Source of the DNA: Rhinopomastus cyanomelas
Lineage: Eukaryota > Chordata > Aves > Bucerotiformes > Rhinopomastidae
Length of the DNA: 64,000 nt
Assembly (NCBI GenBank): GCA_013400115.1
Contig: VXBP01004154.1
Span: 108,530 to 172,529, forward strand
Direction: 5' to 3'
Each line of letters starts with the position of its first letter. Within the stretch, counting starts at the first letter, position 1. Below the pieces are notes generated by a model. That model was not told the origin of the DNA and ran no database searches. It saw only the letters and a list, made by a program, of their open reading frames with translations. Position numbers and translations under genes: made by a program. Below, piece by piece: positions 45,833 through 56,907 of this stretch.

Positions 45833-45970
45833 CTCAACCATCCCTGGATGTGTTTAAAGATCACGGTGCTTAGCCATATGATTTAGTGGTGAACTTGGTA
45901 GAGCAGGGTTAGCAGTTGGACTTGATCTCAAGGGACTTTTCCAACCAGAATGACTCTATAGCTTTATGAT
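45833..45970 (+). mobile_element. Old-type CR1 3' end
   Basis: Sense old-family end: CATCCCTGGATGTGTTTAAA, GAGCAGGGTTAGCAGTTGG, TTTTCCAACCAGAATGACTC. Followed in the same orientation by a young copy. Confidence 0.9.
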
Positions 45971-46001
45971 TCACAGCTATTCCAGCTGCGTGGGGAGGGG
46001 A

Positions 46002-46126
46002 CAAACCTGTCTGGATGAGTTCTTGTGCAGTTTGGTCTAGGTGATCCTGCTGTGGCAGGGGGATTGGACTAGAGGATCTTTCAAGGTCCCTTCCAATCCC
46101 TAATGATTCTGTGATGATTCTATGAG
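46002..46126 (+). mobile_element. Young CR1 3' end, tail type AATGATTC
   Basis: Sense CR1 from a degraded AACCCACCTGGATG site to the tail TGATTCTGTGATGATTC. About 30 bp separate it from the older copy. Confidence 0.92.
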
Positions 46127-47422
46127 TCACACTTTTCCCTCCACTCCTAACTGCCAGTCAGCATCTCTGATGGGCTCACTGCTACTACACACCCTGGGGA
46201 AATAAACCTGTATTTGGTCCTTCATGTGTGGTTCTTTAAAAAGCTTGAACCCCACTACTTCTTGTCCTGCCTGGGATGAAACCAACTGGTTTTGGAACCC
46301 AGAAGAAATGAGAAAACAAATCGGGACGCACAGTTTGCTATGGAGATGGAAATCTGCAGGATGTTCCCCAGCTATAATTGCCTGTGCTCAGCCATCTAAA
46401 AGCAAGATAGAGAGTTGCCTAAAGCTCATCAAGAGGTTGATGGATTTTTCCCTGCACTAATAAAAGAAGGATGGCTGCTGTGCTCAGATATTATTAGAGG
46501 ACCACAATTTTGGAATTGAGTGCAGAGGTGTTTTGGCTCCCCCAAAAATGTGACTTGGGCTGCCTTCTATTTCTTGGGGAATTTAATACAGGTTACCTTA
46601 AAGAACAAAGCTTTTTACAGGGGAACTGCCTGGATTTCTCTTAAAATAGAAGAGTCTCAGAGCCTCTGAAATGCATTCGGTGATGCAAAATCAAGTAGCC
46701 TAATGCAAGTCCCATTTGGCCAAATGAAAGCATCTCAGACACGCAAAACGATTGTGTTGGTAGCAAAAGAGCCACGTAAATTAAAAAGAAATAAAATCAT
46801 ATGGATAACAACACAAAGGGATATAGATAGCAAAAAGAAACCATAAAACTCAAATCTTTTACTATCCTGATCTGGTTCTCCTGGAGAACCATTTCCCAAG
46901 CTGCAGTCAGCTAGAAGCACGGAGGCAGCAGGATGCTCACAGCATCACATCACACCCAGCACTGTTTTCCTGACCCTTCCAGTGATGCCCTTTGTAATGA
47001 AGTCACACGCTGAGGTGTGGACAGTCGGAAGACACTGTCAGCCCAAAGAATGTGGGATGTGCTGCACTGAGGCAAAGTGCTGCCTTCCTGCTCTGGCAGG
47101 TGGGCTGGGTGTGATGCAGTGACTTCTCAATTTGGGAATCTGGCCGCTGCACCCTTTCAGCAAGCTCTGACATTAATTCAGGGGCAACGTGCTCATTTGA
47201 GATACTTCACGAGGCTAAGACACATGACTGGAAAGCTCTGCATTACCCAATGACACGGTCCTGAAATGAAGACGTAGGAAAAGAGAAAAATGCTCCTTTT
47301 ATAGTCTCCCTGCCTCGCGAATGAGGTTGCTGTTCGTTCCCAGGCACACCGTTCATCTGCAGAGCACTGCCACGCGCGCTCCAGCGTCTCGCGCCCCGTT
47401 TTGGATTGGCTTTGTCATGAGA
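46127..47422. other. Unique sequence, CpG cluster at the right end
   Basis: The last 100 bases (about 47310-47400) hold a CpG cluster (GCCACGCGCGCTCC, GTCTCGCGCCCCG). No repeat or exon recognised in the rest. Confidence 0.4.
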
Positions 47423-47468
47423 ACCATAGAGTCACTAGGGATTGGAAGGGACCTCAAAAGATCACCCA
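47423..47468 (-). mobile_element. CR1 tail fragment
   Basis: About 46 bp: CCATAGAGTCACTAGGG then GGATTGGAAGGGACC, ending in AAAAGATCACC. One of the shortest copies. Confidence 0.85.
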
Positions 47469-48252
47469 GAAAGTCCGTAACTGCGGGGCTGATTGCCAAG
47501 GTACTCTGGGGACACAGCGCCTACATGTCATTCATCTTCAACAGACCCTGGGCACCTGCCCACCCATTTGTGCCCCAGAAAGCCTCTCCACATCCATCAT
47601 CCAATTACTCTAGGAGATCAGTTTCCCTTCCTCTTTCTTCGTTTCTTTAGCAGGGTCACTCGTTACTCTACGCAACAACAAAGAAAACACAACAACATCA
47701 CAAAACCTACCCATGATTTGTTGTCTCATCTTCTGGGGCACCCACATGACCCTCGTCGGACCTCGCGCCGAGTGACGCATTAACAATGCTTGGTCATTGC
47801 TCTGCAACCAGATATTAGCTGTTGTCCCTGCGCTCGTTCGCTAGAAGGCTAAATTGCCCGAGCAGCGAAGACTCAGGATGCAGTGACCTGAAATATTAAC
47901 AGGTTACACCACCTCATTAAGCAGAAGAAAATGCTGTCTTATTCCAAGCCTGCTCTAGGCTTGACGGTGCATTTGTCCGAGACAATCTTCATGCCCACTG
48001 AATCTCTAAAACAGCTTGAGCCAGAAATGCTCCCTTTAAGAATATCTCTGCCTCAGTCAGTTTTTGAAAGACAGATTCTGCCCGACTCTTCTCATCTCCT
48101 GTGACAAGATGACCCACCTTGTGGGGAGAGGCTGCAAACTGCCTGCAGAAAGAGACCTGAAGATGAGTCAGCGTGTGCTCAGGTGGCCAAGAAGACCAGC
48201 AGCATCCTGGCTTGTATCAGCACTAGCATCACCAGCAGGACCAGGGCAAGAC
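47469..48252. other. Unique sequence, nothing recognised
   Basis: A few CpGs near 47755-47775 and 47830-47870. No repeat seen. Confidence 0.4.
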
Positions 48253-48370
48253 CAGGTTGCCCAGGGCAGTGGTGGAGCCACTACCCCTAGAGAGACTGCA
48301 GAGAAGTGATGCTGAGGACCATGGGGTAGCAGACTGAGGTTAACGGTTGGACTCAACGACACCAAGGGCC
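48253..48370 (+). mobile_element. Probable ancient CR1 remnant
   Basis: AGGTTGCCCAGGGCAGTGG, GGAGCCACTACCCC and GGTTAACGGTTGGACTC follow the order of an old CR1 sense 3' end. The tail is not recognisable. Confidence 0.5.
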
Positions 48371-49031
48371 TCCTCTAGCTTAAGTGCTTCCACGACCCTG
48401 TTTTTCCAAGACCTGTTGCCTGTGGTCCAAAATCTTTAAGTAAGCCTTGTGGTTTTTAATAGCAGGCAGAAGCGTTATTTTTAGTGCTAGAGGTAGAAGC
48501 TCCACCTGGGAGGCGAATTGGCTCCTGAAACGAGGGCTGCATGAGACTCCATGGTGTGGTTCAACCCAAGGGATGAGATTTTGACTCCACACTGCAAAAA
48601 GCTGATCGGGGCAAAGAGTGGCTTCAGGGAACAGCTAGGAAAGAAGGTTTTAATTTATTGCTAATCTTCAACATACTCTGAAAATTAGAAGGGTTTTAGC
48701 AGCATGTGGTAAGCAGAATATAGATTTTTTCTTTTCCTAATTTGATCATAAAGCTACTTCACCTGAAGTAAAAAGCTCTGAAAGAGAAATATACATGAGG
48801 TGCAGAACTGCTGAGGATGGATTAAGGCAGGGGAAAAAAAACCAGCAACCCACCAGTCTGCAGGGGATTTTCATTCCACTCCGGAGTGGCTGAATTTCAG
48901 TCTGAAACCTGAAAATGAGGAGTGGCTGGGACTTATTGCTGAGGGAAGTAACAGATGCTGTAGGAGAGGAGCAGATATTTCAGCTGCTAGGAAATCAAGC
49001 TTGTTTCTTATGTGCAAAGTTTAGTCTCACA
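48371..49031. other. Unique sequence, nothing recognised
   Basis: No repeat or exon detected. Confidence 0.4.
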
Positions 49032-49364
49032 CAGTTTGGCCCCTCAGTTCAAGAAGGACACAGAGCTGCTGGAGGGAGTGCAGCATAGAGCAACGAGGAT
49101 GGTGAAGGTAGTGGAGCATCTCCCTCATGGGGAAAGGCTGAGGGAGCTGGGTCTCTTGAGCTTGGAGAGGAGGAGACTGAGGGGTGACCTCATTAATGTC
49201 TATAAGTATGTGAAGGGTGGGAGTCAGGAGGATGGAGCCAGGCTCTGCTCAGTGTCATCTACTGATAGGACAAGGGGCAGTGAGTGTGAGCTGGAACACA
49301 GGAGGTTCCACATCAATATGAGAAGGACCTTCTTCCCAGTGAGGGTGACAGAGCACTGGAACAG
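49032..49364 (+). mobile_element. CR1 fragment with open ORF2 part, no tail
   Basis: Sense young CR1. The frame 49012-49416 (134 codons) reads LAPQFKKDTELLEGVQHRATRM, GERLRELGLLSLERRRLRGDLINVYKYV, SSTDRTRGSECELEHRRFHINMRRTFFPV and TEHWN, then runs into an antisense CR1. Its own 3' 170 bp and tail are missing at the junction (49364/49366). Confidence 0.93.
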
Positions 49365-49365
49365 A

Positions 49366-49549
49366 GCAGAATCACTGAACCTTAGGGACTGGAAGGGACC
49401 TCAAAAAATCATCTAGTCCAATCCCCCTGCCACAGCAGGATCACCTAGACCAAGTCACACAGGAACACATCCAGGTGGGTTTTAAACCTCTCCAGAGAAG
49501 AAGACTCCACACCCACCCTGGGCAGCCTGTTCCACTGCTCTGTCACACT
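49366..49549 (-). mobile_element. CR1 3' end joined to the preceding copy
   Basis: Minus-strand CR1 from CAGAATCACTGAACCTTAGG to CTGCTCTGTCACACTT. It ends at the same family position (the GTGACAGAGCACTGG stretch) at which the sense copy breaks off. Confidence 0.93.
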
Positions 49550-49959
49550 TCTAATGAATTTAGACTAAAAATCTGCAGGGAGACTGAATCTGCAGAGCAT
49601 CCTGATAGAAGAGGCAAACATTGTCCATCTGAGAAGGCCAGACAGTAGCATTCTTCATGGCATGATTGATTTCAGCGGTCTGGAAGCATCTGAGCACTAC
49701 CCAGCTGGATTAAGAACGAGCAGACTGTTGTTAATGTGCTTCTCTAGTTTCTAGTCCACACGAGAATCCAGGAAAGCACGACCGTGTACGAGCTGCAAAG
49801 CCAACCCACAGCAACAGAAGAACCATACGTTGCTCCTAAGCCCTAATCCCACAGATACTCTGCTGTCTCTTTTGGAAAGAAGGTGAAGCTGACTCAAGTG
49901 CATTTGAAACAGTCACCACCACAGAGCTGGCAGCTTTCCTATGGAATATTGCTTTCCTA
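49550..49959. other. Unique sequence, nothing recognised
   Basis: No repeat or exon detected. Confidence 0.4.
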
Positions 49960-50037
49960 GAGTCATAGAATCGTTAGGGATTGGAAGGGACCCCAAAAGA
50001 CCATCTAGTCCAATCCCCCTGCCACAGCAGGATCACT
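49960..50037 (-). mobile_element. CR1 tail fragment
   Basis: About 78 bp, AGTCATAGAATCGTTAGGG to CACAGCAGGATCAC. It ends about 18 bp before an older same-orientation copy. Confidence 0.9.
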
Positions 50038-50054
50038 TCACTGGAGAAGTTACA

Positions 50055-50204
50055 GAGTCAGAATCACTCAGGGTTGGAAGGGACCACCTGATCATCCAGT
50101 TCCAACCACCCCACCATGGGCAGGGACACCCCACCCTAGATCAGGCTGGCCAGAGCCTCATCCAGCCTGGCCTTAAACACCTCCAGGGATGGGGCCCCAA
50201 CATA
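50055..50204 (-). mobile_element. Old CR1 3' end
   Basis: CAGAATCACTCAGGGTTGG, CCATGGGCAGGGACACC, CTAGATCAGGCTGGCC, GGCCTTAAACACCTCCAGG: older family, relatively well kept. Confidence 0.87.
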
Positions 50205-51083
50205 CCCCTCATATTTCACCAACACCTCCGGTGGTCAAAGGGCTTCTGATGTGCACGGTTACAGAGCTTACATTAGGCTAAATACTGTGGAAGAACAACC
50301 AAGCCTAAAGGGAGGAGCAGATGGCTAACCCAACCGAGCACAACACACCGCTACGCTAAGCGGTAATTAATTCCATTGGAAACTGCTGCTCAGGCGGTGG
50401 CTGATCTCCAAAAGAAAAGCTGGTAGACCTGAGAGCGTGCTCTGATGCATTGACAAGGTAAACTGTCCTCCGTGAACACTTGCTATTTAAGATAATTCAC
50501 TGAGAAGTAATTCAGACTTCGTGTAAACCTGTAGCAACCTCTAAACCCTTGGAGGAGGGTGAGGGTGAAAGGGTTTGATCCAGGAGAGGTAGAATAGGTT
50601 GACTGGCATGAACCTTCTCTAAGGGAAGGACCCCTGTTCTTCCACTCATTCTATTAAAACAGTTAGTAGAGTAAAGCAGCTGTATATAACACACCTACAC
50701 TAGCTCAAAGAGGGGGTTAGAAAGTGCTGGCATGGAGCTCACTCATCCTTTGGGGAAGTACTCAGGCAAAATGAGGGTATGTCTGCCTAACAGGCTGTAA
50801 AGTGCAGATAAAGCAGCCTGCAGAGACAGATACAGTAGATCTGCTCCACCACCCCATTTATTGCTCTATTTTTTAATTTTTTAAGATTTTATTACCCTTA
50901 CAGCAGGGGTTTATGAGAGCAGTTCATCTCTTTTTTTTCCTTCCCCTTATTATATTGGTTTTAAATTATTACCTGCATCTGGTAGTTCCCAGGGGATTTG
51001 CTTCTTAGAGCATCAGTTTCTAAGTTGCCCAGTCTCAGCCCTCAGGAGTGAAGAAGGCCTCATGTGGCTCTTCAGGGAATTGT
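50205..51083. other. Unique sequence with T-rich patch
   Basis: T- and AT-rich at about 50865-50970. Nothing else recognised. Confidence 0.4.
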
Positions 51084-51160
51084 AGAGTCACAGAATGTAT
51101 TGGGGGTTGGAAGGGACTTCCATAGGTGTAGTCCAACCCCCCTACAACCAGCAGGAATGG
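51084..51160 (-). mobile_element. Probable old CR1 3' end
   Basis: AGAGTCACAGAATGTATTGG, GGTTGGAAGGGACTTCC and GTCCAACCCCCCTACAACC resemble an old CR1 end. The body beyond is unrecognisable. Confidence 0.7.
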
Positions 51161-51574
51161 GGATGACAACGACATTCCCTCAGGGAGGTTTGCTCTGGCC
51201 AGGGCACTTGGCAATGAGGGCTGCTACCCAGAGGAGTGCAGCCTGCAGACTGGGAGACATCATCATCCCCCTTTGCTGCATCCACTCTGGGGGTGCCCGT
51301 TAGAATCAACAACAAGGTATCAGCTGCAGCAAGGTCAGTGGAAAGGTCGGTGGAGGCCACCACCAGCGTGTTGGAAGCTTGAATGGGGAACAGGACTTGT
51401 TCAGCTGGAGGTAAGGAGGCTTTCAGGGGCACCTGTTTCTCCAGATGTGTTGTTGAGGACATCTCATTGGAAAATCTGCTGAAGTATCAGCTCCTGATAT
51501 TTTCCCCCATCCAGACAGACACGTCGTTTCCAGTAGCCAAGCCTTAATTACCTATTTGATGCTCCTTCACCTAC
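51161..51574. other. Unique sequence, nothing recognised
   Basis: Overlapping frames on both strands (51142-51462 minus, 106 codons; 51273-51482 plus, 69 codons) show no known motif. Confidence 0.4.
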
Positions 51575-51614
51575 ATCTTTCGAGGTCCCTTCCAATCTCT
51601 AATGTTCCGTGATT
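51575..51614 (+). mobile_element. CR1 tail fragment, 40 bp
   Basis: ATCTTTCGAGGTCCC to AATGTTCCGTGATTT: the shortest sense copy seen. Confidence 0.8.
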
Positions 51615-51640
51615 TAGATGGTGATCTCCGGCAGGAACAG

Positions 51641-51708
51641 AGGTTCCAGTCTTGATTCACAGACGATCTTGAACAGGTTCCAGTCTTGATTTTCAGAGGA
51701 TCTTGAAC
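51641..51708. repeat. 2 x 34-bp tandem duplication
   Basis: Units 51641-51674 and 51675-51708 both start AGGTTCCAGTCTTGATT and end GATCTTGAAC, with three mismatches. Confidence 0.9.
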
Positions 51709-52988
51709 TGTAGTATGTTTAAGGTATATATAGGTATATAAAAAAAGATTGGGTTTTAAAAGAAAAATAATTAAAATTAATTATCTAAATTAATTAATTA
51801 TTTAAATTATTTAAATTAATACTCGATCGAAAAATGGACCGTTTATCAATTTGTGTGGCTCTACAGAGCTCTCAGTGAAGCGGACTCCGTTTTGTAACGC
51901 TGTTAAGCACTCTTGATGTGATTTGCTTACATTCCTACGAACCCAAAGATAAACGTTAATGCTCTGTCACATAATCAATTGTGATTTTAAAAGAAGCTGA
52001 TTTCAAAGTCCAGAATCCGTGATGATATACGAATTTTTTTTCCCCTCCATCTGTAATTTCACCCAGGAGTCAGTTGCACTAATTATTAACAAAGGATTCC
52101 TCAAGTTAATCATCTCCTTAGAAGGCTTTTGGGACCCTAACTGCTGTTTACTGCAGGGCCTTTTGAAATGCAAATCGCCCATGCAAACTTCTGAAAGCCC
52201 CACACTCTATTTGGATTCATTTGTAAGTAGTTAAAGATCAAAGTCACTCCCGTCCCGGAAAGAAGATGCGGAGCGAGTTTCTTCCCCTTTCCCAAAACGC
52301 TGATTTCTTTTCACCCCCAAACTTTCACAGACTTGTTTTCCTCTCGTACTTTCTGGTCCCCGCAAGCAGACTCGGAAGCCCTCCCGCCTGTTTGTCTAAA
52401 GATTAATAAGCTCTAAGATATGTTTCTTGATTTCATAACCTTTGCTCTCACAAGAGGTCACTCAATCTATGAAGGTGACAGCTTTGGCTAGAACTTTGCG
52501 GCGTTGAGAAGGGGCGACCCACAGTAAATTAAACCGCTTGTTCTCTTTTTGGGCAGCGGCTGTCAGTGTTTTTCATCTGTGGCTTTGCTGCAAACTAGCT
52601 GAGGTCTCGCAGCCTCATTCATCATGTAGAAAGGGCTCTGGTGGAGCCCATTAAAAAATTCTCATGGACCACAATTTCTGAAGTGAAGTGCCTGCACCTA
52701 TCTATTACACAAAGTCAGAGGGAACTGTGGCTGCTCCAAAACACATCAAGTCATTTTTATCCAGACCCCTGCTTGAGACCGTGACACCAGCTCCTGACGC
52801 GCCTCAGATGAATTACTCCGGACTGTGTGCCGATGCCATCTGGGCAAATTAATTACAACGTGCCACCCATACTGGAAACTCAAACACGGTGATCCACTGG
52901 CCTTCTGGATTTTTCTTTTCTCACTTTCTAACACCAAAAGGGGGAGGCTGTGAAGATCATTATGTAGACTATGGATTCTTTCAAATGA
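51709..52988. other. Unique sequence; AT tract and candidate conserved block
   Basis: An AT-rich tract of TTAATTAA-type repeats lies at about 51760-51822. The block 52010-52240 holds an ATGCAAAT octamer at 52168-52175, ATGCAAAC at 52181-52188 and CTAATTATTAAC. The block 52240-52640 keeps CpGs. No exon recognised. Confidence 0.45.
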
Positions 52989-53074
52989 TGGTCTAGGTGA
53001 TCCTGCTGCAGCAGGGGGATTGGACTAGATCTTTTAAGGTCTCTTCCAATCCCTAATGACTCTATGATTTTATG
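52989..53074 (+). mobile_element. CR1 3'-end fragment, tail type AATGATTC
   Basis: Sense CR1 from TGGTCTAGGTGATCCTGC. The ATGA of GACTAGATGATC is deleted, as in the copy at 21801. Tail AATGACTCTATGATTTTATG. Confidence 0.92.
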
Positions 53075-53139
53075 TAAAGAATGGATGTTGTTACTTGCAA
53101 CTGCCTGAACACACAAAGGTATTTACTGCTGGACATGTA

Positions 53140-53350
53140 AGTCACAGAGTCATGGCACCATGGAAGGTATGGGGTTGGGAGGGTCTTCAGAGGTCATCTA
53201 GTCCAACACCCCTACATCAAGCAGTGACATCTCTCACTAGAGCAGATTGCCCAGAGCCCCATCAAGCCTGACCCTGAATGTTCCCAGGGGTGAGACTTCC
53301 ACCACCTCTCCAGGCAACCTGTTCTGGTGATCCAGTGATCTTCTCACAGT
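53140..53350 (-). mobile_element. Old CR1 3' end
   Basis: CACAGAGTCATGGCACCATG, GAGGTCATCTAGTCCAAC, AGAGCCCCATCAAGCCTG, CACCTCTCCAGGCAACCTG: old family, diverged. Confidence 0.85.
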
Positions 53351-53433
53351 CATACCTGCTCTGGTGTCGTAGACTGACACCACCAAACCACCAAGTGAAA
53401 GGAGATTCGGGGAAACAAAGTGTTATTCTGATT

Positions 53434-53502
53434 CTGCACTGGCAGGTTGATTGGACTGGATGATCTTCCCAGGTCCCTTCCAGTCCCTAATGTTCTGTGA
53501 TG
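53434..53502 (+). mobile_element. CR1 tail fragment, tail type AATGTTC
   Basis: Sense CR1 end from ACTGGCAGGTTGATTGG to AATGTTCTGTGATG. Confidence 0.9.
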
Positions 53503-55652
53503 CTCCAAGTCCATCCAAACATCTGACCCAGACAAGCTTCACAGAAGAGACTTCACAGTTGGTCAATACAAGTACTCGACCCAGGATGTTGTGGATGTTT
53601 AAAGCCACTGAAGCTCACAAACAACTGGATGGATTCACAGAAGGAACACCCAGATAGACCTGTCAAGGAACATTAACGCTATCAAATGCAGTATTTCTGG
53701 CTCCAGGTATCTTGGCTTCAAAGGCACTGAAAGACATGAAGAAAGGTGCTCTGAGCTTGATAATTACCTGACAGACTGACTAATTAATCATCCAACTCCA
53801 ACATGAATGAATACGCACTGTGGCGCTGTGCACCAATGCGCTACACACCCAAAACAGATGACACCACCCATCAGCTTCTGCCACAGTCAGCACGACACCG
53901 GCGTCACGTCAGGAGCCTGTCTGCACGTCAAACTCACATTTTGGTGGCAAAACACATTTTATCACATTCCGGCACATAAAGACTTTTTGTTTTCTTTTTC
54001 TCACAGCTTAGCTGTCAGCAAGTGGGAAATGATGGGGATGACAACAATAATAATTCTAAAGAAGACCTAGAAACTCATGTTAAATAATGATTTATCCTAC
54101 CTGGGACTCAAATGCTCAAATACTGAAGGGGGGGGGGGTGTTTCAGCCATTTCCAAGCCACAGATGCCAAAGTCATTAGAAACAGCCAGCGAGTATTTCA
54201 AGAGACAGTACAAAAGTCAGGTCAGAGACCAGAGAGAGGAAGAATAGAATCTGTAACGCTGGTCGCTCCCGCGCCTGGATAAGAACCTGAGGCTCCAGCT
54301 ATAATTAACTAGCACTGGAGAGCAGCGCCGACCTGCCTGCTGAAATAAATGGGCACAGATTTACCCAAGTCAGCACAGCCGTGACACCGACACCGGCAGA
54401 ATATCTGACCCACGTACCCACGGGTTCCTCCAGGCTCATTTTTGGCCAGCTAACTGCCCAATTTCCATCCATTCCGCCCGGCAGCCACTATGACTCCTGC
54501 TGCTGCCTTGCCACCTCCCTGCCTTCCTCACATTAACCCCATTTAGGATCTGTATCTGCCTCTTTTGCTGGGGGACAGAAAGGTGGACTAGCATGCTTCC
54601 ACTCCGAGGACTTCTGGGATGAATCTGCTTCAAAGAGAAGGTTAAAAATGATGTGGTGGAGCCAGGAAGGTATTTTTACAAAACAAGAAGAGGCAGTTAC
54701 TGCTCAGCATGGGGGTAGGGAGTGTGGGAAGGTTAATGCACCCCGTAGAACCGCCGCTGAAATTAAATATACTCTGAATAATACCCAACGTACACCAGGT
54801 AGCATCTCACATTGCCTTAGTCTTGCTTTTTGACTTCTTCCCCCGACTCCTGTCAAAGGTGCCTGAGCTCCCAAACTTCAAAAGCTCCCAAGCAAAGAGG
54901 GACAGCCTGATCCTGGGCATCCCCAGCCAGCTGAACACTGGGCTTATTTACCCCCACCCAGTGACAACTGCAGAGACTGGTTAGGCTGTCGATTGCCTCA
55001 GGGCCAGTGGTTCCTGTCAGTTTGGGCTCAGGCTTGAGCAGGCGCTGTGTTCAGAAGAAAGCCTCCTCTCTGTAGATCACACTTCCAACACACCGCCTGC
55101 TTTGTGTCTATTCCACTTCAACATTCCCAGTTCTATTACCTGTGAACCCAGAGGATTAACGTTTCAGAGTCACAGACTGAAAGGCAACAAGCGGAAGGAG
55201 TCCAAGTCCCTAACGATCCCCACAGCCTGAGACTTTATATAGATCCCCAGGAGGAGGACATCTGGACCACAAGAGGCTCTTAAACTTGTAGGATTTCCAA
55301 GCACTTAAAAAATCCCGAATACCCGCGCTGTAGCTAGCGATTCAGAGCTAATTACAAACTGACAAACATCATAAAGTCCAATTTCTGGACTCTGAATGGA
55401 ATCATCCCTCTCTAATTCAAGAAAATTGCCATACTTACTCAAGATAATTAAATATTATGTGCATGTATAATTAATAGATGCCTAAGCCATCCAAAACAAC
55501 AAATCCATCTTCATTTAGATTCAAAACCAGAGGACATCAGACGGAATCTGATCGATGCCATCATGATTATTATTTCTTTTTTGGTACCCCCCTCCAGTCC
55601 TTGAGAGTGATTCTTCAGAAACTCTTGGCACTGAGAAACACTTTGTGCACTT
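53503..55652. other. Long unique stretch
   Basis: A G run at about 54127-54138 is the only simple sequence. Some CpGs at 54260-54420. No transposon or exon recognised in 2.1 kb. Confidence 0.45.
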
Positions 55653-55710
55653 ACAGAATCACAGAGCATTAGGGATGGGAAGGGACCTTGAAAGATCATC
55701 CAGTTTGATC
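55653..55710 (-). mobile_element. CR1 tail fragment, outer copy
   Basis: CAGAATCACAGAGCATTAGGG to CATCCAGTTTGATC. It is cut at GATC, where the next CR1 tail begins. Confidence 0.88.
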
Positions 55711-55808
55711 ACAGAATCATAGAATCATTAGGGATTGGAAGGGACCTCAAAAGATCATCCAGTCCAATCCCCCTGCCACACAGCAGGATCACCTCGACCA
55801 AGTCAGTC
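55711..55808 (-). mobile_element. CR1 3' end inserted at GATC of the previous copy
   Basis: ACAGAATCATAGAATCATT through the 3' UTR to GACCAAGTCAG, tail type AATGATTC. Confidence 0.91.
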
Positions 55809-55979
55809 AATAGTAACCTCCCACCCCATTGAACTAAACGTGACCACAGATGCTGACAGCATGTACCGAGGGCTTTCAAAACTCCATCCTAATGTTTCTC
55901 TCAGGATATGCGCAGGTTCCCACAGTGGCCGTTTCCACATCCAACAGATCAGTTATGAGACATTCGATTTTCCTCTATG

Positions 55980-56080
55980 TTTTCCTGTGTGACTTGGTCT
56001 GGGTGATGCTGCTGTGGCAGGGGGGTTGGACTAGATGAACTTTTAAGGGCCCTTCCAATCCCTAATGATTCTATGATTCT
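55980..56080 (+). mobile_element. CR1 3'-end fragment, tail type AATGATTC
   Basis: Sense CR1 from TTTTCCTGTGTGACTTGG to AATGATTCTATGATTCTC. Its 5' end faces the 5' ends of the antisense pair about 170 bp upstream. Confidence 0.92.
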
Positions 56081-56608
56081 CAAGCTATCCGCAGTTTTAG
56101 AGTAGAAGCAAGTACTCTACAGATACTCCCAGGAAACACATTTCAGCAGGGTTACAGTTCAGATGCATGCAGGAAGCAGGCTGCCTTCAGCTCAGACTGA
56201 TTGCATTTTAAATGGGGCTTCAGTGCATAATGATTAATATTTCACCATAATTATTTGTTCCGATTAAATGTAGCGTGATTAAGTGACATTTTCCCCTGTG
56301 CAGCTAAGCTGCTTTTTTTTTTTATTTTTTACTTCTTTAAAAAAGAAACCTAATGACAAAATTAATTAAGGGAGGTTCGACTTGCTTATTTTGCCATTTA
56401 AACTGCTCTTCTTTTTTCAATTGCTAATTAAGAAATTTAATTTCTCCACTGTCGTTCCATTGTCAACAAAAGGGGCTGCAATCTGATAATTAAGAGGAAA
56501 AAAGAATGATGCTCTCCAGAAACTTAAAAATAGAGAAGAGAAAAGATATCTGTAGGATCAAGCCTTTATAAAAGCTCCTGTTGAATTGGCCACTAACTTT
56601 ATATTTTA
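56081..56608. other. Unique AT-rich block with homeodomain-type sites
   Basis: Within 56210-56500 there is a CATAATTATT site, TTAATTAA at 56362-56369 and TAATTA at 56425-56430 and 56487-56492. This is typical of developmental enhancers but also possible by chance in AT-rich DNA. No frame or repeat recognised. Confidence 0.4.
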
Positions 56609-56907
56609 CACAGAATGACAGAACATCAGGGATTGGAAGGGACATTGAAAGAACATCTAGTCCAATCCCCCTGCCACAGCAGGGTCACCTAGACCAAGTC
56701 ACACAGGAACACATCCAGGAGGGTTTTAAACATCTTCAGGGAAGGAGACTCCATAACCCCCCTGGCAGCCTGTTCCAGTGCTCTGTCACCCTCACAGTGA
56801 AGAAGTTCCTTCTGATATTTATATGGAACCTCCTCTGTTTCAGCTCACACCCATTGCTCATTGTCCTATCACTAGATGACATTAGGAAGAGCCTGGCTCC
56901 ATCCTCA
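56609..56907 (-). mobile_element. CR1 copy, about 300 bp, tail type AATGTTC
   Basis: Minus-strand young CR1 from CACAGAATGACAGAACATC to GCCTGGCTCCATCCTC. One G is lost in CCTGGGCAGCC. Confidence 0.94.

Noticed and set aside
54127..54138. G run as a functional site
   Set aside because: A single homopolymer with no neighbouring G triplets; ordinary slippage.
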